Positions 9,631 through 21,227 of a DNA stretch of 64,000 nucleotides are shown in pieces (positions within the stretch are counted from its first letter, which is position 1; each line of letters begins with the position of its first letter). Source of the stretch: Klebsiella sp. RIT-PI-d (GTDB lineage Bacteria; Pseudomonadota; Gammaproteobacteria; Enterobacterales; Enterobacteriaceae). The DNA is taken from positions 372,001 through 436,000 of the forward strand of contig NZ_LGIT01000003.1 in NCBI RefSeq assembly GCF_001187865.1, in the 5' to 3' direction. The position numbers and the translations under genes were made by a program. A model generated the notes under the pieces. That model did not search any database and was not told where the DNA came from. It saw nothing but the letters and a program-made list of their open reading frames with translations.

Positions 9631-9999
9631 ATGGACTGGTATCTGAAAGCGCTAAAGAATTACATTGGTTTTGGCGGCCGGGCACGGCGGAAAGAGTACT
9701 GGATGTTCGTGCTGGTCAATATCATTCTTACTTTTGTGCTGGGCATACTCGACAAGCTGCTGGGCTGGCAGCGCGCCGGCGGTGAGGGCGTGTTGACCAC
9801 GCTTTACGGGATCCTGATTTTTTTACCGTGGTGGGCGCTCCAGTTCCGTCGGCTGCATGATACTGACCGTTCGGCATGGTGGCTGCTACTGCTGCTTATC
9901 CCGCTGGTCGGCTGGCTGGTAATCCTGGTTTTCAACTGCCAGGACGGGACGAAAGGCAATAACCGTTTCGGACCTGATCCAAAACGTACTGTCGAGTAG
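9631..9999 (+). CDS. yhaH: DUF805 membrane protein YhaH
   Basis: A 122-residue DUF805 inner-membrane protein. It has the family pattern: an N-terminal YIGFGGRARRKEYWMF motif (about residues 10-25), then four hydrophobic segments with RRLHDTDRSAWW (about 70-81) before the last pair, and a C-terminal NRFGPDP. Function is unknown. The ATG at 9631, after GAGG, matches E. coli YhaH; an earlier in-frame start is ignored. The E. coli paralogue yhaI, next door in K-12, is absent here. Confidence 0.94.
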   Translation: MDWYLKALKNYIGFGGRARRKEYWMFVLVNIILTFVLGILDKLLGWQRAGGEGVLTTLYGILIFLPWWALQFRRLHDTDRSAWWLLLLLIPLVGWLVILVFNCQDGTKGNNRFGPDPKRTVE

Positions 10000-10004
10000 T
10001 TACC

Positions 10005-10040
10005 AGGCTCCTTCTGATGAAGGAGCCTTCTTATTTTTAT
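10005..10040 (+). terminator. yhaH terminator
   Basis: Perfect stem GGCTCCTT / AAGGAGCC (10006-10013 with 10020-10027) with a six-base loop, followed by TTCTTATTTTT, just after the yhaH stop. Confidence 0.85.
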
Positions 10041-10098
10041 CTGACCGTCTTTCAAGCAATGCTATCATGAACCCCCATTAGCGGGATCCTGCTGCCAG

Positions 10099-11004
10099 TC
10101 ATATTACCTGACGGCCCATAAATAATTTCGGGATCTCACGCAGGCACCACGCCTTCGCTTCTCCCATACTGTCGCGTCGCCAGGCCATAATAATATCAAT
10201 TTCGCTGGTATATTCAGGACTGACCACGCGCAAGCGACCTTCAGCAATATCGTTTTCTACCAGCGCATACGGCATCGTGGCAACACCCAGCCCCGCCAGT
10301 AAGGCCTGCCGCTTATCTTCAATAGAACTCACGGTCAGACGCGGCTGCTTATCAAGAAGCTGTACCGTCAGTACCGGCCGCTCACGGGCGGTATCCGCAA
10401 CCGCAATGCCGCGATATTTCACCCGCGTTACTTCTGATAACGGTTCCGCTTCACTGTGGATCGGGTGATCCGGTGCGGCAACATAGACATTGAGCACCTT
10501 ATAGAGTTTGCGTGAGTTAATTTCAGATGAGGAGCGGAAATGCATATCCGGCGCAATCACAATATCGGCGCGCCCCTGTTCAAGACGTTCCCATGCGCCA
10601 GCCAGCACTTCGGTAATAATAGAGAGCTGGGTAGTGGATTTTGTCGCCAGCTTATCTACCAGCGGGAAGATGTCGCGCGTGGGGACCAGCGCCTCAGTGA
10701 CCAGCGTCAGATGCGTTTCCCAGCCGCGTGCCAGCGCTTCGGCATCGGTTGTTAGCTTATCGGCGGCTTCCAGCAGAACGCGGCCGCGTTCAAGCAACAT
10801 TCGCCCCACGTTGGTAAATTTGGTACGGTGGCCGGAGCGGTCGAACAGGATCACATCCAGTTCTTCCTCCAGTTTTTGCATGGTATAGCTCAGGGCCGAG
10901 GGAACACGCCCCAGTTCATCGGCGGCGGCGGCAAAGCTCCCGCGGCGGTCGATGGCATCCATGACGCGCAGGGCTTCCAGGGTTAATGCTCTATCTTTGG
11001 CCAT
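10099..11004 (-). CDS. yhaJ: LysR-family regulator YhaJ
   Basis: YhaJ is a LysR-type regulator; in E. coli it activates yqjF and other genes in response to aromatic (nitrotoluene-derived) compounds, and affects virulence genes in pathogenic strains. The 301-residue product has an N-terminal winged helix (about residues 7-65, with GSFAAAADELGRVPSALSYT) and a two-lobe substrate-binding domain. It is divergent from yhaK with a gap of about 105 bases, the usual arrangement for autoregulation and control of the divergent neighbour. Confidence 0.95.
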   Translation of the reverse strand: MAKDRALTLEALRVMDAIDRRGSFAAAADELGRVPSALSYTMQKLEEELDVILFDRSGHRTKFTNVGRMLLERGRVLLEAADKLTTDAEALARGWETHLTLVTEALVPTRDIFPLVDKLATKSTTQLSIITEVLAGAWERLEQGRADIVIAPDMHFRSSSEINSRKLYKVLNVYVAAPDHPIHSEAEPLSEVTRVKYRGIAVADTARERPVLTVQLLDKQPRLTVSSIEDKRQALLAGLGVATMPYALVENDIAEGRLRVVSPEYTSEIDIIMAWRRDSMGEAKAWCLREIPKLFMGRQVI

Positions 11005-11109
11005 TTCGCTCTCGTTCAGGAAATTTGAACATACCGGGCAGAATATCTGGCTTACATTGAAGCGTCCATCGCTTTAACATTGTTTCAGTGTAAAAAGAGG
11101 TCAAGAATT

Positions 11110-11811
11110 ATGATTACTACCCGAACCGCTAAACAGTGTGGGCAAGCAGATTTCGGATGGCTACAGGCTCGCTACACGTTTTCTTTTGGACACTACTTCG
11201 ACCCAAAACTGCTGGGCTACGCATCCCTGCGCGTCCTGAACCAGGAAGTGCTGGCCCCTGGCGCCTCCTTTCAGCCGCGTACCTATCCAAAAGTCGATAT
11301 TCTGAATCTGATCCTGGAGGGCACGGCTGAATACCGCGACAGTGAAGGCAACCATATTCAGGCGAAAACGGGCGAAGCACTGCTGATCGCCACCCAACCC
11401 GGTGTGAGTTACAGCGAGCATAATCTGAGTAAGGATGCCTCACTCACCCGAATGCAACTTTGGCTGGACGCCTGTCCGGAGCGCGAAAACCCGCCGCTGC
11501 AAAAGATAGTGATTACCGATACGGCTCAGCAATTACTGGCCTCCCCGGAAGGAAGCAATAACAGTCTGCAACTGCGCCAGCAGGTATGGATACATCATAT
11601 CGAATTGCAGAAAGGTGAGCAGACCAGCGTCCAGATCCACGGCCCTCGCGCCTATTTACAATCTATTCATGGCACGATCGCTGCGCAGACGAATCAACAG
11701 GATAAACAGGTTTTGACCTGCGGGGATGGCGCTTTCATTCGCGATGAGGATACTATAACGCTGGTTGCCGGTACGCCACTGCGCGCGTTACTGATCGATT
11801 TACCGGTATAA
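11110..11811 (+). CDS. yhaK: Pirin-like bicupin protein YhaK
   Basis: YhaK is a cytoplasmic pirin-family bicupin proposed to sense redox or oxidant stress. The 233-residue product starts MITTRTAKQCGQADFGWLQA, matching E. coli, so the ATG at 11110 is preferred over an upstream in-frame ATG at 11080. The conserved FSFGHYFDPKLLGYASLRVLN lies at about residues 24-44 (only part quoted as motif: SFGHYFDP). It is divergent from the LysR gene yhaJ, which is a plausible regulator. Confidence 0.95.
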   Translation: MITTRTAKQCGQADFGWLQARYTFSFGHYFDPKLLGYASLRVLNQEVLAPGASFQPRTYPKVDILNLILEGTAEYRDSEGNHIQAKTGEALLIATQPGVSYSEHNLSKDASLTRMQLWLDACPERENPPLQKIVITDTAQQLLASPEGSNNSLQLRQQVWIHHIELQKGEQTSVQIHGPRAYLQSIHGTIAAQTNQQDKQVLTCGDGAFIRDEDTITLVAGTPLRALLIDLPV

Positions 11812-11837
11812 TTCTCATCAACAATGTGTGTATGTCC

Positions 11838-12032
11838 ATGAGCAAAAAAAAGCTAAAAAAACGATCTGCCGTTAATCATATTCCTACCACACAACCAGCT
11901 GTGGTGGCGCCTTCCGCGTTTGGTTATGAAGACATGCTGGCCGAACTGGAAGCTATCGTAACCGATGCCGAAGTCAGGCTGACCGGCGAAGACGTTATTC
12001 CGGACAGCACGGCGCTAAGCCAGGCGTTGTAG
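11838..12032 (+). CDS. yhaL: Small protein YhaL
   Basis: A 64-residue protein with a lysine-rich N-terminus (SKKKLKKR) and an acidic C-terminal half containing FGYEDMLAELEAIVTDAEVRL-like helix (about residues 33-53). It follows yhaK at 26 bases, as in E. coli, and is probably co-transcribed. No clear ribosome site is visible; ATG codons at 11832 and 11838 and a GTG at 11826 are possible starts, and 11838 was picked for its likeness to E. coli YhaL. Function unknown. Confidence 0.75.
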   Translation: MSKKKLKKRSAVNHIPTTQPAVVAPSAFGYEDMLAELEAIVTDAEVRLTGEDVIPDSTALSQAL

Positions 12033-12047
12033 CTCGCCTTTCAGAGA

Positions 12048-12080
12048 TCTGCGGGCTGGAGTAAGGCACAGCCCACAGAT
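12048..12080. terminator. Hairpin between convergent yhaL and tdcE
   Basis: Eleven-base arms ATCTGCGGGCT / AGCCCACAGAT with one mismatch lie between the two convergent stop codons. In K-12 several kilobases (cyuA, cyuP, tdcG, tdcF) separate these genes, so this hairpin sits at the shortened junction. Confidence 0.55.
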
Positions 12081-12087
12081 TTCATCA

Positions 12088-14382
12088 TTACAGTGCCTGC
12101 GTAAAGGTTCGCGAAATCACATCCTGCTGTTGTTCGCGGGTCAGGGCATTAAATCGCACGGCGTAGCCCGAAACGCGAATGGTTAAGTTTGGATACGCTT
12201 CCGGGTGTTCAATGGCCGCCAGTAGCATATCGCGGTTCATCACATTAACATTGAGATGCTGCCCGCCCTCCACATTCGCCTCGTGATGAAAGTAACCGTC
12301 CAGCAGACCCACCAGGTTGGTTTTGCGCACGATCTCATCCTTGCCCAGCGCCGCTGGCACAATAGAGAAAGTGTAAGAAATACCATCTTTGGCATAGGTA
12401 AACGGCAATTTAGCCACTGAGGTCAATGACGCTACCGCGCCCTTACGATCGCGCCCGTGCATCGGGTTAGCACCTGGCGCAAATGGCGTTCCCCCCCGGC
12501 GACCGTCCGGCGTGTTACCGGTTTTTTGCCCGTATACCACGTTAGAGGTGATGGTCAGTATCGACTGCGTAGGCACCGCATTACGATAGGTCGGCAGTAC
12601 TTTAATTTTTTTCATAAAGCGCTCGACCAGATCGCAGGCAATACTGTCCACGCGCTCATCGTTATTACCATATTGCGGATAGTCACCCTCAATCACAAAA
12701 TCCACCGCCAGCCCGGTATGGTCGCGCACCGGTTTGACCGTCGCATATTTGATGGCCGACAAAGAATCCGCTGCAACGGATAATCCGGCGATACCGCAAG
12801 CCATTGTGCGATAGACATCGCGATCGTGTAGCGCCATTAACGCGGCTTCGTAACTGTATTTATCATGCATAAAGTGGATGATATTCAGCGCGCTGATGTA
12901 CTGCACCGCCAGCCAGTCCATAAAGTGATCCAGACTTTGCATAACCGTGTCATAGTCCAGAACCTCATCCAGCAGCGGTGCGGTTTTTGGCCCCACCTGA
13001 ATTTTTAGCTTCTCATCGACACCGCCATTGATCGCGTACAGCAGCGTTTTCGCGAGATTGGCGCGTGCGCCAAAGAACTGCATCTGTTTACCAATGATCA
13101 TCGGACTTACGCAGCAGGCAATGGCATAGTCATCGCTGTTGAAATCGGTACGCATTAAATCATCGTTTTCATATTGCAGGGACGAGGTGATGATAGACAC
13201 CTGTGCCGCATATTTCTTGAAAGCAATGGGCAGTCCGTCAGACCAGAGAATGGTCAGGTTCGGCTCCGGGGCGGGTCCCATCGTGTGTAGCGTATGCAAA
13301 TAACGGAAGGCATTTTTGGTCACCAGCGTGCGACCGTCCAGCCCCATGCCGCCAATGACTTCCGTCGCCCAAATCGGATCGCCGGAAAAGAGCGAGTCGA
13401 ATTCCGGCGTGCGCAGGAAACGCACCATCCGGATCTTCATAATAAAGTGGTCGATAAGCTCCTGCGCCTGCTGCTCTGTTAACCGCCCGTCGCGCATATC
13501 GCGTTCAATATAGATATCGAGGAAGGTTGCAGTACGTCCCAGCGACATAGCACCGCCGTTCTGTGATTTCACCGCTGCCAGATAGGCAAAATAGAGCCAC
13601 TGTACGGCCTCCTGTGCATTGCTCGCCGGACGGGAAATATCACAGCCGTACTTCGCTGCCATCTCCTGAATTTGCAGCAGCGCCCGGCGATGCTCGGCCA
13701 GTTCTTCACGTTGACGAAGCGTGGCGTCGAGATCTTCCCCCCACTCCATTTTCGTTTGTAAATCGGCGAATTGCAGTTCGCGCTCGCGAACCAGGTAGTC
13801 AATACCATACAGCGCCACGCGCCGATAGTCGCCGATAATACGTCCGCGCCCGTAACCATCCGGCAGACCGGTGAGAATGCCGGATTTGCGACAGCGCAGC
13901 ATATCCGGTGAATACACATCAAACACGCCCTGGTTATGCGTTTTACGCAGTGCCGTATACTGGTATTCAAAATCAGCGTCCATTTTCCGTCCGTAGGCGT
14001 CGAATGAACTTTTGATCATATTAATACCGCCAAAAGGATGCAGTGCGCGCTTGAGCGGTTTGTCCGTTTGCAGGCCGACAATCTTTTCCAGCGGCCGATC
14101 GATATAACCTGCATCATGGGCAACGATCGTCGTGGCGATATTGGTATCAAAATCGACGGGCGCATGGGTCGCATTTTCAATGCGAATGCCCGCCATCACT
14201 TTTTCCCATAATGCCGCAGTCGCAGGCGTGGCATCAGCGAGAAATTTTTCATCGCCTTCATAAGGCGTATAGTTTTGCTGAATAAAATCACGGACGTTAA
14301 TTTCGCTTTTCCAGTCAGCGCCGTGAAAATTTCGCCATGCATGGGTATAATGCACATTGCGAGTATCAATATTAACCTTCAT
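12088..14382 (-). CDS. tdcE: 2-ketobutyrate formate-lyase / pyruvate formate-lyase
   Basis: TdcE is a glycyl-radical enzyme that cleaves 2-ketobutyrate (from TdcB) or pyruvate with CoA to propionyl-/acetyl-CoA and formate. The 764-residue length equals E. coli TdcE. The catalytic cysteine pair is visible in AIACCVSPM (Cys423-Cys424) and the radical glycine in RVSGYAVRF (Gly739). The radical must be installed by an activase encoded elsewhere. It follows tdcD by 28 bases and is the last tdc gene here. The N-terminus [16 protein letters not shown] supports the start. Confidence 0.97.
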   Translation of the reverse strand: MKVNIDTRNVHYTHAWRNFHGADWKSEINVRDFIQQNYTPYEGDEKFLADATPATAALWEKVMAGIRIENATHAPVDFDTNIATTIVAHDAGYIDRPLEKIVGLQTDKPLKRALHPFGGINMIKSSFDAYGRKMDADFEYQYTALRKTHNQGVFDVYSPDMLRCRKSGILTGLPDGYGRGRIIGDYRRVALYGIDYLVRERELQFADLQTKMEWGEDLDATLRQREELAEHRRALLQIQEMAAKYGCDISRPASNAQEAVQWLYFAYLAAVKSQNGGAMSLGRTATFLDIYIERDMRDGRLTEQQAQELIDHFIMKIRMVRFLRTPEFDSLFSGDPIWATEVIGGMGLDGRTLVTKNAFRYLHTLHTMGPAPEPNLTILWSDGLPIAFKKYAAQVSIITSSLQYENDDLMRTDFNSDDYAIACCVSPMIIGKQMQFFGARANLAKTLLYAINGGVDEKLKIQVGPKTAPLLDEVLDYDTVMQSLDHFMDWLAVQYISALNIIHFMHDKYSYEAALMALHDRDVYRTMACGIAGLSVAADSLSAIKYATVKPVRDHTGLAVDFVIEGDYPQYGNNDERVDSIACDLVERFMKKIKVLPTYRNAVPTQSILTITSNVVYGQKTGNTPDGRRGGTPFAPGANPMHGRDRKGAVASLTSVAKLPFTYAKDGISYTFSIVPAALGKDEIVRKTNLVGLLDGYFHHEANVEGGQHLNVNVMNRDMLLAAIEHPEAYPNLTIRVSGYAVRFNALTREQQQDVISRTFTQAL

Positions 14383-14410
14383 TAAACGGCTCTCTCTACA
14401 GAATAATTAA

Positions 14411-15619
14411 TTAAGCGCAATCTACTGCGGCACCAATATCAGCCAGTTGTAACGCATCCTGTGCAATCATTTTTTCTTCATTAGTGGGAATAACTGCGCA
14501 CAGGACGCGCGATGTCTCAAGCGAAATAATACGCTCGCCCACAGTGTTGGGGATCATATTTTTATCGTGGTCCAGCTCAGCATTAAATACACTTAAATGC
14601 TCTATCACCAGACGACGAATAAGCGCTGAGTTTTCACCGATACCGCCGGTAAAAATAATGCCATCGAGCTTTTTAAGGGCGGCGGCGTGTCCGGCAATAT
14701 GGCGAGCAATACGGTGGACAAATGCCTTAATCGCCAGCTGCGCCCGATCGTTTCCTTGATGCCAGGCTTTTTCCAGAACACGTAAATCTGCCGAGATACC
14801 GGACATTCCCAGCAGTCCGGACTCACTATTAACCACCCGTTCAAGATCACTGAGGGTTTGTCCGGTTTGCCCGGCGATCCACGCCATCGCGCCAAAATCG
14901 ACATCGCCACAGCGGGTGCCCATGATCAGGCCTTCCAGCGGCGTCATGCCCATGGACGTATCGACGCTTATCCCGTTGCGGACCGCACAAATGGAGGCAC
15001 CATTACCTAAGTGAGCAATCACTAACCCCGAGTTTTGCGAATCAAGATCCAACAAGGTGTGTGCCTGTAGAGCCACATAACGATGTGACGTACCGTGAAA
15101 ACCATAGCGCCGCACGCCAAGCTGTTCGTAATACTTCCATGGCAGGCCATAGAGATAGGCTTCAGGTGGTAACGTCTGATGGAAACTGGTATCAAAGACC
15201 GCCACCTGCGGTATTCCGGGAAACAATACCTGCGCCGCCATCACGCCGCTTAAATTGGCATAATTATGTAACGGGGCCAGAGATGATACCTGACGAATAC
15301 GCTCAATGACCTCATCGTTAATAACAACCGAATGTTTAAATACGTCGCCACCGTGAGCGATGCGGTGGCCGACTAACGCCACACTGGTCATTAAATTACG
15401 TGTAGCCAGTTCACTGGAAATTGCCTCCAGCGCCCCGTCACAGGTATTATGCGCAAGTTTTTTTGCTTCACCGCCATTCACCGCCAGAAAAGCCCGTTCC
15501 GTATTAATACCATCCGCGATACCGGTCAGTAATACTTCACAGGTCGCAGCATCCAGAACAGAAAACTTAACCGATGATGATCCACAGTTAATTACCAGCA
15601 CTATCGGAAATTCATTCAT
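14411..15619 (-). CDS. tdcD: Propionate/acetate kinase
   Basis: TdcD converts propionyl-phosphate plus ADP to propionate plus ATP, the energy-yielding end of anaerobic threonine breakdown. The 402-residue acetokinase-fold product has the family signatures [15 protein letters not shown] near the start and [10 protein letters not shown] (about residues 177-186), plus [13 protein letters not shown] near the C-terminus. The start at 15619 ([10 protein letters not shown]) matches E. coli TdcD; an in-frame ATG four codons earlier is less likely. It sits between tdcC and tdcE. Confidence 0.97.
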   Translation of the reverse strand: MNEFPIVLVINCGSSSVKFSVLDAATCEVLLTGIADGINTERAFLAVNGGEAKKLAHNTCDGALEAISSELATRNLMTSVALVGHRIAHGGDVFKHSVVINDEVIERIRQVSSLAPLHNYANLSGVMAAQVLFPGIPQVAVFDTSFHQTLPPEAYLYGLPWKYYEQLGVRRYGFHGTSHRYVALQAHTLLDLDSQNSGLVIAHLGNGASICAVRNGISVDTSMGMTPLEGLIMGTRCGDVDFGAMAWIAGQTGQTLSDLERVVNSESGLLGMSGISADLRVLEKAWHQGNDRAQLAIKAFVHRIARHIAGHAAALKKLDGIIFTGGIGENSALIRRLVIEHLSVFNAELDHDKNMIPNTVGERIISLETSRVLCAVIPTNEEKMIAQDALQLADIGAAVDCA

Positions 15620-15649
15620 TGCAGACTCCATTCATTCTGCATCAGTGAA

Positions 15650-16990
<1,341 letters not shown>

Positions 16991-17003
16991 TCAGCAAAAG
17001 TAA

Positions 17004-17993
17004 TTAGGCATCAGCTAAACCGGTAATTTGTGAAACGCGTGACAGATCGATATTGCCGCCAGAAATAATACTGACCGTTTTTCTGTTCTGAATATAGCCG
17101 TCAAGTTTACCACTCAATAATGCAGCACAGGCCAGCGCACCTGCGCCTTCAGTAATGACTTTATTACGCTGAATAAGCGCAACCATACTTTTACGAATTT
17201 CATCTTCACTAACTAAAACAATATCATCAACCAGTTCACGGACTATTTCATAAGTAATCGAGCCTGGACGAGAAACATCGCAACCGTCTGCCAGCGTTCC
17301 ACTGGTGCGGTGTGAGCTTATTTGTCCTGCATAATAAGATGCCGCCATGCCGTGAACGTTTTCAGACTGAACGCCAATGATTTTAATTGTTGGATTAATT
17401 GATTTAATCGCAATAGCGATCCCGGCAATTAAGCCGCCACCGCCGACCGGAACAATAACGTTATCGACGTCATACAGGTCTTCCATAATTTCAAGACCAA
17501 TGGTTCCCTGGCCTGCAATGACTTTAGGGTCGTCATAAGGCGGAATAAATATTCTTCCTTCAAGCTCGACGATTTCGCTAACTTTGGCGATGGTATCGTT
17601 GAAGTTGTCACCGTGCAGGACGACCTCTGCCGAGTAGTCGCATGTTGCCGCAACTTTTGACTTTGGTGCGCCTTTTGGCATCACCACTTTACCGTCAATG
17701 CCGAGCATCGCACATGACAGTGAAACGCCCTGCGCATGGTTGCCCGCCGAGCAAGCAACAACGCCTTTGCGCTTTTCTTCATCAGTCAATGAACTGAGCT
17801 TGTTAAAAGCGCCGCGAATTTTGAAGGAGCCGGTGCGCTGCATATTTTCAAACTTTAAAAAAATCTCACCTTTACAGCATTCGCTAAAATAGTTGGACCG
17901 TGGCATGCCCGTTTTATAAATTTTTCCGGCAAGTCTCTTTTTAGCATCGAGAACGTCGTCGATAGAAACAGGAAGTTCGTAAGTAATATGCAT
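17004..17993 (-). CDS. tdcB: Catabolic threonine dehydratase
   Basis: TdcB is a PLP enzyme that deaminates threonine to 2-ketobutyrate and ammonia (also serine to pyruvate), activated by AMP in E. coli. The 329-residue product carries the PLP lysine in [13 protein letters not shown] (Lys58), the phosphate loop GGGGLIAG (about residues 185-192) and lacks the ACT regulatory domain found in the biosynthetic enzyme IlvA. Length is the same as E. coli TdcB. It follows tdcA after 109 bases. Confidence 0.97.
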   Translation of the reverse strand: MHITYELPVSIDDVLDAKKRLAGKIYKTGMPRSNYFSECCKGEIFLKFENMQRTGSFKIRGAFNKLSSLTDEEKRKGVVACSAGNHAQGVSLSCAMLGIDGKVVMPKGAPKSKVAATCDYSAEVVLHGDNFNDTIAKVSEIVELEGRIFIPPYDDPKVIAGQGTIGLEIMEDLYDVDNVIVPVGGGGLIAGIAIAIKSINPTIKIIGVQSENVHGMAASYYAGQISSHRTSGTLADGCDVSRPGSITYEIVRELVDDIVLVSEDEIRKSMVALIQRNKVITEGAGALACAALLSGKLDGYIQNRKTVSIISGGNIDLSRVSQITGLADA

Positions 17994-18102
17994 AATGCCC
18001 TCTTATAATAAATTCAGGTGTAATATGGCCGTTAATCTGATTAACCAGATATAAAATAAATAGTTATCGCTATAAACATGACCGTCTGCTGATCGGTTTT
18101 TA

Positions 18103-19017
18103 TCATCGACAGTAATTAAACGATGACTGTTCCTTCGCTAATTCAACAAGAAAAGAAGCTGATTTTTTCATGGTATAGTTTTTAGACCAGACAGCCGCGT
18201 AACGTGCAACCGGAAGCGTATCTTTAATAGCCAGCGTTATAAATTGATCTGAGCCGAAAGGAGCGATCATATCGCAAGGAATAACTGTCAGAAAACCGGC
18301 ATTCAATACAAGATTATAAATGGTGACAACGGAATCTGTTTTTATAATATGCTCGTTATCAATGCCATTATTTTTTAAGAGGGTAAGAAGTTCGCTGTAG
18401 TATCCCATTTCGGTGTGCGGTAATATCCAGCGCTCATTTTTTAATGACCCCAGCGTTGCAGGGCCGCTGCACGTTCGTGATTTACTGGCCACCAGCCGGA
18501 ATTCTGATTCAAAAAGCGGCTCGACATGCAGGTCCTGCAGTTTCATCTCATCACTCAATGTGCCAATGGCAAAATCCAGTCGTCCGTCACGTAGGGCTGG
18601 CAAAAATGAGCAGAGCTGCGCTTCGTACATACAGACCTGCGCTTTAGGAAACACGTTCTGAAATTTCTGGATCATGCTGGACATGATGGTAAAACCAATC
18701 AGCGACGGAAAACCGAACGAGACATCGGCCACGCCGTTACTGCTCATGTTGTTCATCTCGCTGACCATGTTTTTCATTTCTCTGGTTATCGACTCAGAGT
18801 AAGAAAGAACGACCTGCCCGGCACTGGTCAGCGTAACGCCGGTGTTTTTTCGCACGATTAATTCGATACCGAAATAAGATTCTATATCATTAATAATTTT
18901 ACTTACTGCCGGTTGAGTTAATCCTAACTGTTTTGCCGCAGAACCGATTGATCCACTGCGAATGACCTCCTGAAATACGACGAGGTGCTGGGTCTTCGGC
19001 AAGGTGAAATTTTCCAT
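18103..19017 (-). CDS. tdcA: LysR-family activator of the tdc operon
   Basis: TdcA activates its own operon for anaerobic threonine/serine breakdown. The 304-residue product has an N-terminal winged helix (about residues 6-65: GSIGSAAKQLGLTQPAVSKI) and a LysR substrate domain. Compared with my memory of E. coli TdcA, the C-terminus ends earlier (at SSFNYCR) by roughly eight residues. The accessory activator gene tdcR, divergent to tdcA in E. coli, is not recognisable upstream. Confidence 0.95.
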   Translation of the reverse strand: MENFTLPKTQHLVVFQEVIRSGSIGSAAKQLGLTQPAVSKIINDIESYFGIELIVRKNTGVTLTSAGQVVLSYSESITREMKNMVSEMNNMSSNGVADVSFGFPSLIGFTIMSSMIQKFQNVFPKAQVCMYEAQLCSFLPALRDGRLDFAIGTLSDEMKLQDLHVEPLFESEFRLVASKSRTCSGPATLGSLKNERWILPHTEMGYYSELLTLLKNNGIDNEHIIKTDSVVTIYNLVLNAGFLTVIPCDMIAPFGSDQFITLAIKDTLPVARYAAVWSKNYTMKKSASFLVELAKEQSSFNYCR

Positions 19018-19519
19018 AATCCTTAACTCATCTCGTTAAATCGTGCGGCCAAGTGTACGAAATTAAGTTGCTAGCGGTATGTGCTGTTACTCACAAAATA
19101 GTATTACATTACTTATTCTAATGTATTAAATCATCATTAAAACGAATAAAAACAATAATTTAAAAATATAAATTTTGTATTTTTGATGATTTCAATCAAT
19201 AAAAAAAGCTAAGATGAATTTATTTTATGGGGATAACTACGTTATGTTACAGTGTACTAGAAATGCCTTATTAATTCTATTTAGACTAATTAACAACCAG
19301 TACCTAAGAAATCTATAAAATAAAGTTTAGATAATTAATAAATTATTAATTAGAGCAAATTAATCTGTGATACATCACATCTTTCAATATATTACCACTA
19401 AAATCAGCAATAACATTAACCATATTTATTAATCATAAATTAACAAATATTATACATTATTATGCTGAAGAATACTGGAAGGTGCTGCGCGTATCTCGTG
19501 CGGCCCACGAACGCAGGCG
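19018..19519. promoter_or_regulatory. tdcA promoter and long AT-rich upstream region
   Basis: About 500 bases, very AT-rich between 19130 and 19470, with no credible gene. Next to tdcA are a CRP site (19080-19095) and a -10 candidate TACACT (minus strand, 19052-19057), spaced as in a class II CRP promoter. E. coli carries tdcR and IHF/LysR sites in this position; I recognise no tdcR. A dyad TGTGA-N4-TCACA lies at 19366-19379. Confidence 0.55.
19080..19095 (-). promoter_or_regulatory. CRP site of the tdcA promoter
   Basis: On the minus strand the 16-mer TGTGAGTAACAGCACA fits TGTGA-N6-TCACA at 9 of 10 half-site positions. Its centre is about 33 bases from the -10 candidate TACACT (19052-19057), placing it near -43 relative to a start around 19045. 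This agrees with the known CRP-dependent tdc promoter of E. coli. Confidence 0.75.
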
Positions 19520-19558
19520 CAAAAAGCAAAACGCCCGCTGGAAAACCAGCGGGCGTTG
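19520..19558 (-). terminator. rnpB terminator
   Basis: Perfect twelve-base arms AACGCCCGCTGG / CCAGCGGGCGTT (19530-19541 with 19546-19557), four-base loop, followed on the minus strand by TTTTGCTTTTTG. It lies directly downstream of the RNase P RNA 3' end. Confidence 0.9.
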
Positions 19559-19566
19559 TACGTAAT

Positions 19567-19944
<378 letters not shown>

Positions 19945-19951
19945 GGCGCGA

Positions 19952-19980
19952 AGTATAAAGTGTTTCTACTTCGCTGTCAC
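19952..19980 (-). promoter_or_regulatory. rnpB promoter overlapping the garK stop
   Basis: On the minus strand GTGACA (19975-19980) and TATACT (19952-19957) are separated by 17 bases and sit at the right distance from the rnpB 5' end (19944). The -35 hexamer overlaps the garK stop codon (19977-19979), so constitutive rnpB transcription starts inside the end of the gar operon. Confidence 0.8.
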
Positions 19981-21122
19981 CTTTCGGTCAACATTCCCAC
20001 CTGTAGCGTCGCGGCAATGTTACGAGAAGCGCGATAAATATTATCAAATGCCCCCCTGAAGGCCTCTTCCAGCGTGCTGATACTGGTCAGGACGCTAAAG
20101 ACAGCATCAATGCCATACTGGTGTACAACACCCACATCATTGGTCAAACTACCAGCAATACCGATCACCGGTTTATGGTATTTTTTCGCGACCTGCGCCA
20201 CGCCCACCGGAACTTTGCCGTTAATACTCTGGCTATCGATTCGGCCTTCGCCGGTCACGACCCATGTACAATCGTGAATATGCTCTTCAAGGTTAAGTGC
20301 CTGGGTCACAATCTCAATGCCGCTACGCAGCTCTGCACCGAGGAACGCCATTAGTGCCGCACCCATACCGCCCGCAGCGCCTGCGCCGGGAACGTTCTTA
20401 ACGTCAATATCGAGGGATTTTTTAATCATGTCTGCATAATGATCGAGATTACGATCCAGCTCGACAATTAATGCTTCCGTCGCCCCTTTTTGCGGCCCAA
20501 ATATGCGCGAAGCACCTTTGTCACCGGTCAGAGGATTTGTCACATCACACGCCACGCGGATCGTACATTCGCGCAAGCGCGGATCTAACGCAGTAATATC
20601 AATGGCGTTGAGGTTGATTAAACTGCCGCCACCGTTGCCTATTTCAGAACCGTTAGCGTCACACAGTTTTGCGCCCAGCGCCTGGACCATACCGGCACCG
20701 CCATCATTGGTGGCACTGCCGCCAATGCCGATGATAATATTTCTTGCACCCTGTTCCAGAGCCTGCAAAATCAGTTCGCCAGTTCCCCGGGAGGTCGTGA
20801 TTAAAGGATTACGCTGTGCGGGAGGGACCAATGCCAGTCCACTGGCAGCGGCCATTTCAATAAAGGCGGTCTTTCCGTCACCGGAAATGCCCCAGCAGGC
20901 ATCAACAGGTTCGCCGAGGGGGCCGGTGACCCGAGCGGTATATTCTGTGCCCTGCGTTGCGGCAATCATCGCTTCAACCGTCCCTTCCCCCCCATCAGCG
21001 ACCGGAACAGAGACATATTGCGCATCAGGAAAGATTTCCCGAAATCCTTTTTCTATCGCCTGAGCTACCTCGCTGGCAGAAAGGCTTTCTTTATAAGAGT
21101 CTGGGGCGATTACGATTTTCAT
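19977..21122 (-). CDS. garK: Glycerate 2-kinase
   Basis: GarK phosphorylates D-glycerate to 2-phosphoglycerate, the last step of galactarate/glucarate catabolism. The 381-residue product starts MKIVIAPDSYKESLSASEVA, the glycerate kinase type 1 signature; the ATG at 21122 is used because residues added by an upstream in-frame start are unlike the family. Glycine-rich blocks GIGGSATNDGGAGM (about residues 130-143) and PGAGAAGGMGAALM (about 277-290) are present. It is last in garP-L-R-K, with rnpB directly after. Confidence 0.96.
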   Translation of the reverse strand: MKIVIAPDSYKESLSASEVAQAIEKGFREIFPDAQYVSVPVADGGEGTVEAMIAATQGTEYTARVTGPLGEPVDACWGISGDGKTAFIEMAAASGLALVPPAQRNPLITTSRGTGELILQALEQGARNIIIGIGGSATNDGGAGMVQALGAKLCDANGSEIGNGGGSLINLNAIDITALDPRLRECTIRVACDVTNPLTGDKGASRIFGPQKGATEALIVELDRNLDHYADMIKKSLDIDVKNVPGAGAAGGMGAALMAFLGAELRSGIEIVTQALNLEEHIHDCTWVVTGEGRIDSQSINGKVPVGVAQVAKKYHKPVIGIAGSLTNDVGVVHQYGIDAVFSVLTSISTLEEAFRGAFDNIYRASRNIAATLQVGMLTER

Positions 21123-21187
21123 AGTGAGTAGCCTGTTACCACGCAATACCGGGAAAGCCTGACCTTCCCGGCCCACAAAGGCGTATT

Positions 21188-21222
21188 GCTGTAGGCCCGA
21201 TAACCAACGTTATCGGGCAATA
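21188..21222. repeat. REP-like palindrome between garR and garK
   Basis: GTAGGCCCGATAAC ... GTTATCGGGCAATA contains perfect ten-base arms (21195-21204 with 21209-21218) and the TGTAGGCCCGATAA core typical of enterobacterial REP elements. It lies in the 105-base garR-garK gap inside the operon and could stabilise the upstream message. Confidence 0.55.
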
Positions 21223-21227
21223 CGTTG

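Noticed and set aside
19366-19379. TGTGATACATCACA as a CRP site
   Set aside because: The half-sites are separated by 4 bases, not 6. The correctly spaced CRP site for tdcA is at 19080-19095.
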